A stretch of DNA of 64,000 nt, taken from the NCBI GenBank assembly GCA_050084515.1, contig CM114271.1, positions 3,038,001 through 3,102,000 of the forward strand, read 5' to 3'. This DNA comes from Blasia pusilla (taxonomy: Eukaryota; Marchantiophyta; Marchantiopsida; Blasiales). Of the stretch, positions 21,041 to 35,200 are shown one piece after another; positions within the stretch are counted from its first letter, which is position 1; each line of letters starts with the position of its first letter. The translations under genes and the position numbers were made by a program. The notes beneath the pieces were generated by a model. The model did no database searches. It was not told the DNA's origin and worked only from the letters and a program-made list of their open reading frames with translations.

Positions 21041-22080
21041 AGGATTCAATGGAATGGGAAATCTAGAATAAGAAACAAATTTAAGAAAGAGAGAAAATAA
21101 TATTATAAGGTGGGACTATAGAGAATGGAAATTTGGACTCGCTAAATGATAATGAATGGAGTCAACTTACGTTGGAGATATTTTAGGGAGGAGTTTATCT
21201 TCCTTGTTTGCTTGTTGTGATAAAATTTCCTTACGACAGGTACACCTTTTTTGTTGCGCGTTCACACATATCAATTTTCCAAAGTCACGCAAATCCTTAG
21301 GATTTGATGGAATGAGAAGTCTGACCAATAATTGGCTTAGAACAAATGATTAATATGGATATCTGACAAAAGTATCATAGAATTACAAGTTAAGACATGA
21401 AAGCAAGGAGTTTACGTCAGAGAATTGTTCTTTTGTATGTTGATATGTCCCCTCGAAATGTGTTGCCCAATCGATGTATTTGTGATATCACCGAGTGGCT
21501 GTTTGTCCACGTCTAATAATGATGGACCGACACAAACCATCTACATAATACACCACGAAACTATTAAATAGACATGATAATTTTGACATGAATTATTAAC
21601 AAAGAGAAAGAAAAATAAATGTCTATATATAGAGCGAGATAAAATCAATGGAAAAGTAGGAAATCCTTACTGTTTGAAGAATTAAATTTTCACAATATTA
21701 ATTTTAGGTTAGGTTGGGGACATAGTCGATAACATATCCAGGTAGGATTTGAAAAGGGGAAAAAAAAAAAAAGCAAAATTTTACTTTAATAAATAAATTT
21801 AGAAATAAATGGGAAAATTTTTAAATGGGGGGAAAATTATAAAAAGAGAGAAAAAAAGGAGAAAAAAATTTGGAGGGGGATTTTTATTTTTCAAAAATAA
21901 TTTTTTCATCTATTATTCATTCAAAATATAGGTTCGGTTAGGATTATGGTTGGGAACCTATCCAACCCTAACCCGTCCCTAACCCGTCCCTATCCTCTCG
22001 CCAGGCCTAATCCTATGGGCATCGCCTAATGTTTGCTACATCTAACTGCCCAGATCTCTCTGGGCCGTTAGATTTCCATT
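21041..22080. other. AT-rich spacer beside the Helitron
   Basis: Contains A- and T-rich tracts (21750-21910). No family motif was recognised. The Helitron 5' terminus (expected to begin TC after an A) should lie here, but I cannot place it. Confidence 0.4.
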
Positions 22081-22830
22081 CAACCGCAGAAGCGCACTAG
22101 GGCGCCTCCACCGTCAGTGCAAGCCCCCTTCCCCTAACGTGACAACACCCTTCCCCTGCTCTCACACTCCACCTCCCAACTGCCCTAACGCGGAAATGGC
22201 AAAACCCCCTTATCCCCTCCCCCTCTACCTCGCCGTTCCCTTCCTTCACTTTCACTTCCCACGCGCTCCTCTCTCGGCTCTCCACTATGCTAGTGCCGTC
22301 TCTCCATTGTCTCACACGCTCCTCTCTCGGCTCTCCACTCTGCTAGTGCCGTCTCTCCATTGTCTCACGCGCTCCTCTCATGGCTCTTCATTCAGCCACT
22401 TTGTCCCATTTGAGCGCCTCACGTGTACATTTGCCCCGTCTCAACCTCATGCGCACATCTGACCCGTCTCAACGTCACACACTCTGTTTTCCTTTGCTAC
22501 AAACATGCGGCTTGTCTCGTAAACCCAACCTCTACGGCCTGAGGCATTATGTTTTCCCTTGCAGCGAACTTGCTGCCCAACCCGGCCTCACGCACTCTAT
22601 TTTCCTTTGCAGCAAACCTGCATGCCATCTTGGCAACTCAACCTCTACGGCTTGACATGGCCTCAAGCGCCTTAGTTCTCTTCCTTGCAGCTGAAGTTGC
22701 CTCTATAGGCTTCCCCAATGGTACATTGTTGCAGCGCGGCCTATGCAACTTCAAGCGGCCTCTTCCCTGCTGTCTTCCTTGCACGCGAGTTTGCTCACTT
22801 AATGCAATGTAGCCTCACGATCCCTTTCAT
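22081..22830. repeat. GC-rich patch with tandem repeats
   Basis: C-rich, abruptly different from its AT-rich flanks. A 53-bp unit starting GCTCCTCTCTCGGCTCTCC occurs at 22265 and 22318, with a partial third copy at 22371. A looser repeat with TTTTCC(C/T)TTGCAGC recurs at about 22480-22700. Open frames here follow the repeats, and no protein family was recognised. Confidence 0.7.
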
Positions 22831-25800
22831 CTTACTTTTCCGCAATGTTGAATGCTCTCAATTCGCTATTGTTGAGATCTAGCTAGGTTCGGGTTGTTGT
22901 GGCATTGCGAGAGGTGGGCTTTTAGGAATATCAATCAAAACTTCGGGTGGGGTTAGATTTGAGATGCGCAACATACATTTAGGGTCTCTCCACCATGGAT
23001 GCAATGTTTTCCATTGTTGCCATAGCCGTGGATGCATTGATGTCCATTGCTGCCACTACTCTCTAATTAACTTTTACTTCATACCTCATTTCAAGCTAAG
23101 GTTTTTGCTCTCGGATCTTTGTACAGACACAATTTTCTTTTTGAGAGAAGCGTCAAAAGAGAACGACCACGGGTTTATTCTTTTCTAGTTTGATCACTTA
23201 GATCTGCACAATCTTTTGCTATGACTATTAAGCTATGGACTTTCTCTCCATAGCCCGAGGCATAGAGCAGTTTGTTGTTGTTGTTGCTACTATTTGATTA
23301 GCCCTAGATTTCTAACAAAGATCTTTGCTTTCCCACATCCATTCTTACAATTTTTCTTTTGAGGGTACCTTGGTACCTCGGCCGAGGTTTTTCATGTCCT
23401 AGAGTACTCCAGCTTAGTACTTCCGAGATGGGAAATGTAGCAAGTAGACATTCATATACATAGTTTCAAAGTAGAGATTATTTCCCTTGTATCTGAGAGT
23501 ATAATCCGAATGTTAACTACAAAATCTTGTTGCTTTTGCCCATTTTTTCGGGCCCTTATAGTCACAAGCGGATGTGGGGTAGAATTCATTGGCATGTTCC
23601 CAACTTCCAGGGTATTCCTTGGAGATAGCGAGCAATGCTTGTCCACGTTGGGCAATGATGTCTTCATATATTTTCTCATAGAGGCAGCTTTGAACTCTCT
23701 TTTGTTGTTGGATCGTTTATCGCATGTTTGAAGCTTGGAGCATGATTGGGCTGAGTTATGTCCCCCAAATAGGGCTTGCACCAAAGTGCAACATCTTCCA
23801 TGTGCTTAGTCGGATACAATCCTCTTGAGATATAGGAGACCATTGAGAATTGTCCAAAGGTTCACGATTGGCATTCTTGACACCGTAATGCTTATTCGAC
23901 GAAGTGACTTTGGCAACACTCTTTCCTTTCTCCTGTGTGGATTTTTTGTTGTTTTTTTGGTTGACATGATTTTTGTCTGCACCCATGATCTATTGTGTAC
24001 CTTTTATTAAGAAAGTTTTTCAGAGATGGGAGTTGGAGCTGTATGAGCTAAATTGGAACATAGGAGGTGATTTTAGAGGTGCAAAAGCTGGAAGTTGAAC
24101 ACAGTAGGTGATTAGGGAGCTGTAGAAGCTGGAGATGAATCTAGAGCGTCTGTCGAATCGAGACTAGAGGTGACTTGAATCTCAACTACAACTGGCACCT
24201 GCAATCCACAAAGTAGAAGCCGAACACAAAAGATGATTCCGGAGCTGCAGCAGTTGGAGCTGGGAGGTGGCTTGAATGGGAGCTTCTTGATAACTTGAAC
24301 TGCAATCAGAAGTTTATAGTTCTTGTAGTACCTTAATCATAAAGCAGAGATATAAGAGTAGAGGAAGATTTTCAAAGCATATCAAAGCATAGTCGTTAGA
24401 GTTTAGCTAAATTGTGCCTAGGCTATTTTGAAGACACTTGAGAGCTCCAAGAGGAATCAAACACGTGAATAAAGCTTCGCATTAAGCATGAATGGCAAAC
24501 TCGTGGCATTGAGTCAATCGAAACCTGAGTGCTCATAAATGGAAACCTCATGGCATTGAGTAGATTGAAACCTGAGTTTAGAGTATGTGAATGAAACACA
24601 CATTGTATCTGATCGGGTCAAATGTAAAAATACATTCGACTTGTACTGTTCCTTGAGAACTCACAAACCCTCAGATTTGCCGCCCATAGAGAAGGCGTCT
24701 ACATCAACAGATGTGCCTTCTCACAATCGTGATTGTCTCAAGACACACATGAATACATGCCTTCAAAAAACCAGACATCCTCTTCATGATCGTAATTGGC
24801 TCGTAGAATTTGAACGCATGACTTCAAAAAACCGTTACAATATATCACGGCGCACACATTGAAACCTTAAAATATCCAACCTTAAAATGTACTAAAAAGA
24901 CACTACATGCATGCACGTGCACTAGATACATCTATTTTCCTCTAGACCCATACTACATAACTACTAACAAGACATATCTAGAAATATTTATTGTGCAAAT
25001 CGGACTTCCACCGATATATATATAGGATTAATTTTCTAGATTATGCGCAAACAAGTGGTGCAAGGTAACTATCTCTTGAAATAGGGTGTGCCATATAATA
25101 TCTCCTTGTTCTCATAATTGGAGTATACATGACTTAGTGAGATATGAGAATATGTGAGGATAAAGTTCCATGTAGAAATCTTCAAGTATCTATAAACAAT
25201 TGAGACATCTAAAAAGTTGAAGATAAAGATAGAAGTACTTATCGATTATAAAGTCATCATGATTCTTGGTGTTGTGAACAATTAGGTATAAACTATTTCC
25301 ATTTGAGCATAATCTCAATCTTATTCTTTATGCATTGATACTTTAAATTTTTCATATATGTCTAAAAAGATTAGTAGTTCCCACATTACATTACATGTTT
25401 AAAAAATATAAATGATCCTTTAACAAACGTAAGATTATCTGAGATAAAGAAAATGAAGAGGAATTATTAACCTATCGGAGGGAATGTTCCTAAAGAGAAC
25501 TTTTTTTACATCAACATGACCTTAGAACAACAAAATAATAATGCATGATACATAATTGATGAAAATTGTATCCATTGGTATTTTTTTAATTTCCATGTTT
25601 AAGAATTAGAAAAAAAAGGAATTCAAACACCAAATTAAGAAATACTAAAGAAGTGTAGAATTATTTTATTCCTAAAAAAATTTCATTATTATTTTTTTTG
25701 GCAAAGGGGAAGGGAGGTTTGTTAAGATTAGACCTAATACACCCAAATGCCTTTTTATTGAATAATCAACCATAAATTTAAAAAAATTTTCATATTATCA

Positions 25801-28389
25801 AACATAAACATTTTCAAATTCCACATTTTTTAATCAATATTATTCATTATGGGGAATAAATTACACTAGAAAAACTATTTCATATATGTATGGAAGTTTC
25901 AAATAAAAAACTTCTTAATGGATGAAACTTTGCCATATAAATTATCTAATTACATAATGAACCCATGCTAATGAAATAGTTCACCCTTAAAGTAGCCCAT
26001 TACATTTCAATGAACATCAATATATGTTTGATTGATATTAATCTAAGATGAAGAAATGTCAAAGTAAATGTGAGATGAGTTTGAACAAATATTTGAGTTA
26101 CTATACTACAACTATGGAATGGTAGTTGAAATGAGACTTTAATAAGGTTATGAAGTAATCTCACACTAAAATTGACTTAAGACTTTTCTTGGAATGAGTT
26201 TTTTGCAAAGAAGTACTCTAAGAGAAATCTTTGTCGAAGTGTCTGTGCAACGAGAGAGTAATAACAAAGATGGAGATACTTTTCCATGAAGGGTTAGTCA
26301 ACTCTAAGGAAAGGGTAAGCAATCCTTGAGTGATAGGGATAAAGACTTGCTGAAGATGGAAAATGAGGAAGACAAGGAAAAATTATAGTCTTCGCGAAGA
26401 ATGAAGAACTCTTACGAAGCTTGAGAAGAGTCTTTGTGAAAACAATGTACGAAAACCTTGAACTTTATAGAGATTTTTTTACAAAGTTCTTCTACAAGGA
26501 GCTTTTACGAAGATATTTTACCAAGTATTTTGTGAAAGACAAGCAACGAGCAAAAGAAGAGTAGTTAGAGTAGTTAGAGGTACATTGTCATATGATTATT
26601 GGAATATGAAAGAATTGGGAGTTTTAGTAACTCATAATCTACATGGATCAAGGAAGTGGACCTTTAGGTAACCATAAATTTAGAAATGTAGAAAAAGTGA
26701 AGAGGTGGATAGATCAGAGGCACCAGTTGGAATCTATAAGTTCCCTTAGCACAATATAGCACAAAAAGAGAGTATAGGAAGCAATAGGAAGCACATGTGA
26801 TCAATCTTTAGAAAGGAGGGTGTCCTAATGGCTCTTAACATTGTTCAAAAGAGTTATATGTATACATATTTCAGACATCACACCCTTTTTATGAAGTAGT
26901 GACCATTCTCTCATTTTATATTTTGCATTTGGTGGTGCCGATCTTCATATGATTGGAGATGCAAGTGTAGAAGTCTTATGAGAGGTTGTGTCAAAAGGAA
27001 TTGAAAAGTTTGCGAAAGAGGGATTGCACTTTGTTATATAGAGAGCACCTTCAAAGATGGATTAATTCCTAGGTATGGAAGGTCATTTTCCGGACTCTAG
27101 AGATAGTGGGAAAGTAAACTTTTCCTTATAGGCAACTCTATCTTGCTTAGAACAAAAAATGGGGAATCTTTGGAGAGAGAGGGTTGTGCGAGACTTGTCC
27201 TTACGGATGAGAGAAGGATGGATCGATAGATGAGATGTGGAAGGGCTCAATCTTGAAAACTTATGAGAATATTCTTATTTTCCAATTAAAATAGTCTTTA
27301 AAGTGTAACGGGGTCCACTTGGGAAAAAACTAGATGATAAGGGATAACAGTACTCAATCCAGAAATTACTAGAACATTACAATATTCAATATCAAAACTA
27401 GAGGTGATTACATGAGGAGTATTAAATTATTTGTAGATGGTTATGCTCTAATTATCATCATACTTTAATTAAAAGGAAATCAATCTCATACTTTGGAGCA
27501 TCAAGATATGTTAAAGTCACATTCCTCATATTTTTCAGAATGGATTCCTCATTCCAGTCTATGAAGGGATCCAACAAAGAAGTTTTTATTAGGATTATTC
27601 AAGATGAATTTTGATATGGATGCTTCTTCTAAATTATTTTTAATTAGGAATATTATTATTCACTTCGTGTTCATATGATCATAATGAAGATGATAAGTTT
27701 GTTATGTGAAGCACCATTCCATCCAAGGAGCCATCCATCTAGCTCAAAGACTATGTTAGATGGTTGAGTAAATCTAACTTCTTTAAACAAGATATGGTGA
27801 AGATTTGGAAATAGATTTATTAGAAAAAATAAATGGAGATAATGTCTGATACTTTATTGAAGACTATGTATCATTATGGCTTCTATAGCGTGGAATTTTT
27901 TTATGGTGCACATGTTTTTGGAAGACATTGGACAATCACTTAAATGAATCACACAAGATCTACGAGGTTCACTGCCTATATAGAAGCTATATATATAATC
28001 AAACAATCGCAAGTTGCTTTTCTAAAATCTGCGTACATCGTACATTGCAAGCTATCCAAGACTCACTCTCAAGCCTAAAGTTGTGCGTGCAAAACAACGT
28101 TGAACCCTAACATGGCTTCAATCAAACAATCATGAAAGTGTATTGTACCATAGGGACCTTTCCACACCCTTGCTTAGGAAGGGGGGTCGAGCGGGGCTAA
28201 GAAAATAACTCCCACCCATCCATTGGGTGATCAGAGAAATCATAGATGACAAGCAAACTCACCTTTCAGAAACCTTCATATTGTCACTCTTGTAACTAAT
28301 GGAATAACAATCACGTAGGCAACAATCTCCATCTTGTCTTATATTATATCTACTCCAATAAGGCTAACCCTAAGAGTATTCTTGATAGC
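22831..28389. other. AT-rich intergenic DNA, no gene recognised
   Basis: Two overlapping minus-strand open stretches at 23986-23756 and 23784-23452 (76 and 110 codons, Lys/Ser/Asn-rich) have no motif I recognise. The rest is rich in A/T homopolymers and stops. A short repeated phrase, TTCAAAAAACC, occurs twice at 24764-24834. Confidence 0.45.
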
Positions 28390-28830
28390 ATGCCTAGCAA
28401 CGTATAATATGCAACAAGTCCAAACAGTGTTTAAACTTCTCCAATAGAATGAGCTTTGTCAACATATTTTCTGAATTTTCCTCAAAGCCTGTCTTCATAA
28501 GGTTGGTCACACCCTCACTTAGTGTCTCTCGAATGAAATGACATTGAACATGAATGTGCTTTTTCTTGTCATGATACTCTAGAGTTTTAGCTAAATGTGT
28601 GGCTATCACAATATGTGATAACTCCATCATGTAAAAAACCAAACACATCTACAAGTCTTTGTAGCCAAATAACATCCTTAGTTGCCTCTGATGCAACCAT
28701 ATACTTGGCCTCTATGATAGATTGTGCTATAGAGGCTTGTACTGTGGACTTTCAATTGACCGATCCACTCACGAATGTATACACAAAACATATATCTCTA
28801 GGATATCCATAACCGTCTATTCTTCCAATC
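28390..28830 (-). pseudogene. Second copia fragment: RNase H end only
   Basis: Minus-strand peptides in two frames give YPRDICFVYTFVSGSVN, KSTVQASIAQSIIEAKYM (the usual S-T-E-A-E-Y position here reads I-I-E-A-K-Y), IWLQRLVDVFGFLHDGV and, after a shift, HLAKTLEYHDKKKHIHVQCH and NMLTKLILLEKFKHCLDLLH. This is the C-terminal RNase H block of a copia pol, unrelated in position to the element at 126-17387. No LTR was recognised nearby. Confidence 0.85.
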
Positions 28831-29950
28831 TTTATGGATATCCAAGGTTGTACCAAAATGGACAAGTCCATCCATGGGACAAACTTGTTTGGATCTCTCC
28901 AAGGACATCCCAAACCGATCTTTAGCCGGATTCTTTGGGCACCCATGTTGCCCGCACGGATTTTATTTGTGGAAACACGTGCAGGTTGGGATGAAGAGTG
29001 TGGGCTATAGGCATGATATAGGCAAGTAGCGGGCTTGACGTAAGTGCGCTCGCATGATTGGCTTGGACTGAGAGGCTTGGCGAATTGAGGCTTTGTGCGG
29101 ACTTGAAGGGATTTCTACAAGTTGAGACTCGGGTCACGTTGGGAGGATGTGGGCTGAAGCGGACCCTGTAGACCTAGGTGTGGCCTTAAGCGTAGGCCTC
29201 ATGCAGGCAGAAGCATGATCTATGTACGGGATGGTATGTTGATAGAAGAGGATTTTGGTTGTTATTGAAGGCACGTGAGTGGGCGGAGAAGAAAGTAAAA
29301 GATTAAAATATAATTGAGTAGGGTCGTTGTATTATAGAATAAGTTAGTTGTAAATGAAAATGGAATACTAAAGGTGGAGAGAGGGAGGGAGAATATTAAA
29401 TTTGATTGAATAGGGTAGTTTTATTAGAAAATAGGTTAGCTACAAATTAAAGTGGTTCAAGAAGTTAGGATAGTTGAAAAAGGATTAGGATTATGACAAG
29501 AAAATAATATTTGCTAAATGGTGAATAATGGAAATAGTTTTGGAATAAATAATAAGTGGGGGTAGATAAGGAAAACGAATGAAGGATTCATTTTCTTCTT
29601 TCCATCCTCCCCTATATAAACTTGCTCATATTTTGTATACCCTCACAATCTCACAATCTCACTCCTTATTTCTTGTCTCCCTCTCTCGAATCTTGTGTGG
29701 AAGTTTTTTTCTCTCCATAGATAGGTGAACTTGATAAGTGAGACTATGTTTTTCTACTGAATAATCCTCATAATTAAAGGTATCTCGATCATCTATGTTA
29801 GCATGCTGATTTCTCTTGTTTATAGTGAGTGTTCCAAGATTGACATTAGAGCATTTATTGACAATATTTGGTGTAATTTGCATATATTTTACCGATTAAT
29901 ATATCCTATGAGTAACATGGTAAAATTTTCCAAATTATCCAAATAATTTT
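28831..29950. other. Spacer between copia fragment and hAT remnant
   Basis: No gene recognised. The left part is somewhat GC-richer (28920-29240), the rest AT-rich. The terminal repeat of the hAT element may lie here, but I could not define it. Confidence 0.35.
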
Positions 29951-29959
29951 TAGGTGGGA

Positions 29960-32200
29960 ACAATATGTGCTTGTAGTCATGACCAAAGCCATAGACCTGC
30001 AACACATCGTGAAGGAACTTTGGGAAGAAATACACATAGAAGGTGGAATATCAAGCAAATAGCAGTGTAAATATTATTCCTATTTTTTGAAAACCTATTA
30101 CAACACGCGGATGGTGGAGCATTTTTAAAAAGTGAGATGGAAAAAAAAATGGGAATCATGATATCCATCATGTCAAGTTACGTGTGAAGGTCCCTCCTAA
30201 TGTGCAATACAATGTCCGAAATAGGGTACTTGTGGGAGATGGACAAAGAAGGGAAGTGAGACCCTCGATAGAAGTGGTGGAGATAACACTATTCCAAATG
30301 GGTTTGTAACATACAAGAAATATTTTGTTATGTTGTGTCCAACGTTGATGGGGTTGTGAACATGACAACTAGTGATAGTCTTGATCAATAAAGAAGAGTA
30401 GTTGGGTCGAGTTTGACGAGTGGTAGCATTGGAAAGAAGCAAGCTCATTTGAGTGATTCTTTCAACATTCAAGGAATAGAAGTTGCAAATGACATGTGGC
30501 CAAAGTGTTTCTATGAATGTGGAATATCATTCAAAGTAGTACTGTAAGATGCTTTAAAGCAAGCAATGTTGGAAACAACAAAGGTGAAGGGTTACTTAGG
30601 TCCTAGTTAGAATTGGTTGTGCAGCGCTCCATTTGAGAAATATATGGGGAAGGTGAAGGAAAAGGTGGATAGTATATTGGATGATTTACGTTTGGGGGCC
30701 ACGATCATCACGAATTCTTTGACGAATATGAGGAATGAGTCTTTAGTGAACATCATGGTCTTGTGTCCACAAGGCGAGGTCATGATTGAGTCAGTATATA
30801 GACACCAAGGAAGAATCCCAAACGACTCAATGGTTGGCAAGTCATATAGAGAGGACTATTATGGGCATAGGTCCAAAGAATGTGTTGCAACTTGAGACAA
30901 ACAACGATAGCAATCAAAAGCAGCGCGAAAACTTCTTGAAAGAAAGTTTCCTCACATTCTATGAGATGGATGTGTATCACATTCTCTTGATCTGGTATTC
31001 AAAGAATGAGGTAAGTGGCCTTGGGTGGACAAGATTTTTGCACAAGCTCATGATATGGTAGTATTTTTTAAGACAAAATCTCGGATCATGGCCAAATGCA
31101 TGGAAACCAACCATCTAAAGAGACGATTGTTGCTTCTTGCAAACAAATGATTTGCAACAAAATTTATAATGTTGGAAAGTGTCTTAGAATTGAGGGAGGC
31201 GTTCCGTGCAATGGTTGCCATAAATGCTTTTAGGAAGTATTTCAATGATAGGGACGTGGGGCAAAGGGAGAAGGTACAAGAGAGTGAGAATAAAGTGGCC
31301 AATCATGACTTTTAGATAGAATATGAAGAATTATTTGTTGCAACTTTGCTTACTATTATTCTGTTGAGAGAGTGTGATGGTCATAAACCAATGAAGGGGG
31401 GTATTTATGGCCGCATGTTTGACATAATTGAAAAGATCCATTCTCTCGCCCGTTCTTTTCTTGTAACTCTATGGGCCAGTGTGGGTGGAAGGCATCACGG
31501 TTTTTTGTTAACATCTTAAGAGCAATGGAAATGGTTGATGTTATTTCTAGGCGATGGGCACTTATCCACAATTAATTACACGTAGTACGCTACATTCTCG
31601 CCCCTTACAATCTTCTTGATAGTATTGAAGATGTCACTGCAATTTTTGAGTGCATGAGAGATTTCATACAAAATTTGAAAGTCCATGCAAAGGGGATGCA
31701 TGGCCTAAATGTCACCGAGGCTAATTCTTATGTAGGTAATTATTTGCAAAAGGTCTCTTCATCTTCAACGGAGAGAAATTGGAGTAGTTATGGTTTTATC
31801 GAAAAATAAGCACAGGAATAAATTGACCAACAAGCGTGCTAGAAACTTGGTGTACATCTACACAAACTCAAGGTTTGGAGATAATGATTTTTTGCGGATA
31901 TCAACACAATCATCGTTGTAGGAGCAATACTTCGATATGCAAAAGGGATGGCCTAGAACAAGCTAGAACGGTTGTAGAAGATGGTAGTGAGCCTAGCCTA
32001 CATGCAAGAAACCATGATGGTAATCATAAAGATAACCTTGAATGGCAAGATGAGGACCTAGAGGATGTGGACGTTCTATGTGGAATATATGGCACGGAAG
32101 TGAGGCATTATACTTATATAGGCGATGTTGAAAACTTTGACTTAAAGGGGCCTAGTTGTGAGTCGTTTGAGCCTTAGCCCTCATAGAAGAGACAAAGATT
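29960..32200 (+). pseudogene. hAT-family transposase remnant
   Basis: Plus-strand fragments follow plant hAT order. A damaged BED-finger-like start contains EGGISSK and VPPNVQYNV. A DUF659-type region contains KEKVDSILDDLRLGATIITN and SLVNIMVLCPQGEVMIESV. The central region has RRLLLLANK and REAFRAMVAINAFRKYF. Near 31761-31803 the dimerisation-proximal signature reads SSSSTERNWSSYGFIEK. Stops and frame changes are frequent from 30895 onwards. hAT transposases excise and reinsert DNA with 8-bp duplications. Ends and duplications were not found, so the span covers only the recognisable coding part. Confidence 0.8.
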
Positions 32201-35200
32201 GGATTTAAGAGTACAAGGAAGAGCAACAACGTAGGACTTGAATTCAAGTGAATACAAGTGCCATATCTTCTAACACTACCTATGACCCTCCTATTGTCGT
32301 CATTGGTAGGAATTAAAAATTATTCTATCGAGTCTAGTGAACCACGAAGGGATTCTCCTCCATAATCTTTGAATGTTAAAAGAGTGGACCTAATAGATGA
32401 GCCTGGTGATGATGAGGTTCTTATACCTATTGTTCCAAACTCTCGACCTATCAATGATAACATCCACAGTTCATATCTTTCCTCTGATGATGAAACTATT
32501 GCATTAGGAAATCAGCTGATCCACAACCATCCAACTTAGAATTCGTAAGCCGCCCAATTACCGCATACATCTAAATCCATCAAACCCAACCATACACCCA
32601 AAGTAGAAGTATCATAGGTGTTGTTAGTGAAACGAATCAGTAAATACTTGCAACAAGCTTGTTTTGTAAAGAGTATCGTAAGAATGTCATTTTTAGACAT
32701 TCCTTTTTGTAATATTCTTGATAATAAAGTAAACTTTTTATATTGAAGCTTAATTTAAAAAGTACCATTTTGATAATAGAAGATTTTGTTGCACTTTTAC
32801 ATTTGAAAATAATTTGTAGGGAAGTTATCATCAATTTCCAAAACACCAAGAGATATAAAGTTTAATGTCAAGATATGATTTGTGGGAAAAGAATTGAAGA
32901 AGACCATAAATGGACATGCCCTTTTTCCTCAGAAAGTTTTATTGTATGGGTCCAAAATCCAAGTATCCATTTTTGGGTTTTTCGTCCCACATCCAATTTC
33001 ATTGAAATCTTGGAGGGATCTTGGATATACTTGGATGATCGAGTGTCCCAAATTTGAGGTCAAGATCACATACTTTAATAAGATGAGAAATCTCATGGGT
33101 CAAATAACCTAGAGTTCCATTTTTCAGGAGATCTTTCCAAGTAGGTTAGTTTAGGTACAATTGGATGATAAGAAGCCCAAATTTCACGTAAAGATTGCAT
33201 ATTTACACATATCGAATAATAGACACACTTGTTTGTTTATTTAATATTTTGGGAATAAATAATAAAAGACAATAGGAGAGGGTGTCCAAACAAGAAATCT
33301 TATCCAAAATTGTGAGAAAAAAATATTTTATTTGTAATATTAAAATGAATTTTTTATTGAGAAATATTGTTCAAACAAATATTTACATATTTAAAAAAAT
33401 CTTTAAGTCACGGGGAAAAATAATTATCCTTTTTTCATGATCTCTTTTTCATTTTTTCTTAACCTTTTGAGAATTCCCTTGTAGATTTCAAATTTTATCT
33501 TTTCCATTTTCTTTTTAATACTTGTTAAAGGTCCAGTGGTCTATTGGAGGGACATACTTGATTTCTTATTAGTGTTTATTACAATCTAACCTTAAAATTT
33601 CTTAATAAAAATTTCTCTTCCTGGTCTAAAAAATTGATGAACATATTCTTTTTCAAGTTTCTCTTAGTTGGAACTCATACTATGAATCATCATATTCAAT
33701 ATTAATTCACTATTTCTCCTTGCATCTTCTTACAACATTATTTCAAAAATAAATTAATATTTGAATTGAGTTTCAATGATGCATGAACTATGCATGCACC
33801 GCCTCATATAAAATATTATGAAATAAACTAATTCATTTTGGATTTCATAATATTTTTAAAATTTAATTATTAAAACTTTTCCCGTTCTACTTTTTAGTTT
33901 ACTAAAGGTCCATAGGGTCAATTTCAGAATAGGCTTTGTGGAAAATATTTTTTTAAGTAATAAATTATATCTCCTTATAAAAATAAATTCAAAATCTTCT
34001 CCAATATGAAAACATATTGTAAAACTCCACTAAATAAAGTTATACGTTTCTTTAATCAAACAAATATTTCTGATCGTACTTTCCATCTTATCCCAGGATA
34101 ATCCTAGAGAAAACTTGGAGATGTTTTATGAACTCACTTCACGGATTTTTATGTTAGTTAACATTCATGATATTATGAATGAATGAAGGAGTATAAATCA
34201 AATTTATATTTTAGAAATAATTGAACTTTTAATTTTCCAACTCCGTATCATCTTCCAACTCAAAATCACCACCCATAAAGCTTCATGCAAAAACATGCAT
34301 TCAACGTTATCGAACGGGTGCGGTATTTATCCATAAGATTGAACAAATAAGCCATTATTATGAAAAACAAATTTATATATTGTTTACAAAAATGGATAGT
34401 ACCCGATAAGGCGATAATCTATGGATTGAGAGGAACCTCATAGTTATGGCCATTACAAATATATGAACGAAAACTCATCCCATCTAATTGGATTCATCAA
34501 CCAAATATACGTAACATCGGTTCAGATGTCTCGCCAACTCTTATTGTGACTCTAGTCATGCGCTGTCGTATAGTAAAAAATTTCATTTTGTAAACTCTTA
34601 TCTTATTAATGTTAGAGAGTTTTATAAATATTAAATAAATTAGCTTAGGAAAAGAAAATTTACATGTTTAAACCCGTTTATAATGTCTCATTTGAGTGGA
34701 TCTAACTTTAGAAAAAGAAGTAATAAATGAGACATGGGAGTATAAAAGCAAAGTAGTGGGTTGGTATATTGATGAAAATAAAGTTAGAGTAGTTTTGGTT
34801 GATGGCTAGGGTAGTTCGGGTAGTTTGGAGGATAAAAAGTGAGTTGATGGGATATTTTGGAAAATATAAGAGATAATGTATTTGTGTTAAAATGGGATTG
34901 GCTAAACCTTGAAAGGAAGCTATGCGGCACAAGATAAGATTAGCATTATTTTGTATTCTTGGGGATCCCTTGCGAGTATATTAAGAGGAGGGACCTTCAA
35001 AGGGTTCATTATCTTTAACTTCATTTTCTGAGTCTCTTATTACTATTGAGTGGATGGAATTGGGCTTGGGTACTTTTCCAATGAGAGTGGATTACCCCTC
35101 GTGGGAAAGGGACTTTGGCTCATATCTATTCTTCAAGAGTTTCTTGTGTGGAGATGGTTACTTGGAGACACTTATTATCTTAGAAGAATTCTTGTCATAG

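Noticed and set aside
22139-22812. Plus-strand frames of about 90-107 codons in the C-rich patch
   Set aside because: Low complexity and driven by tandem repeats, with no conserved motif.
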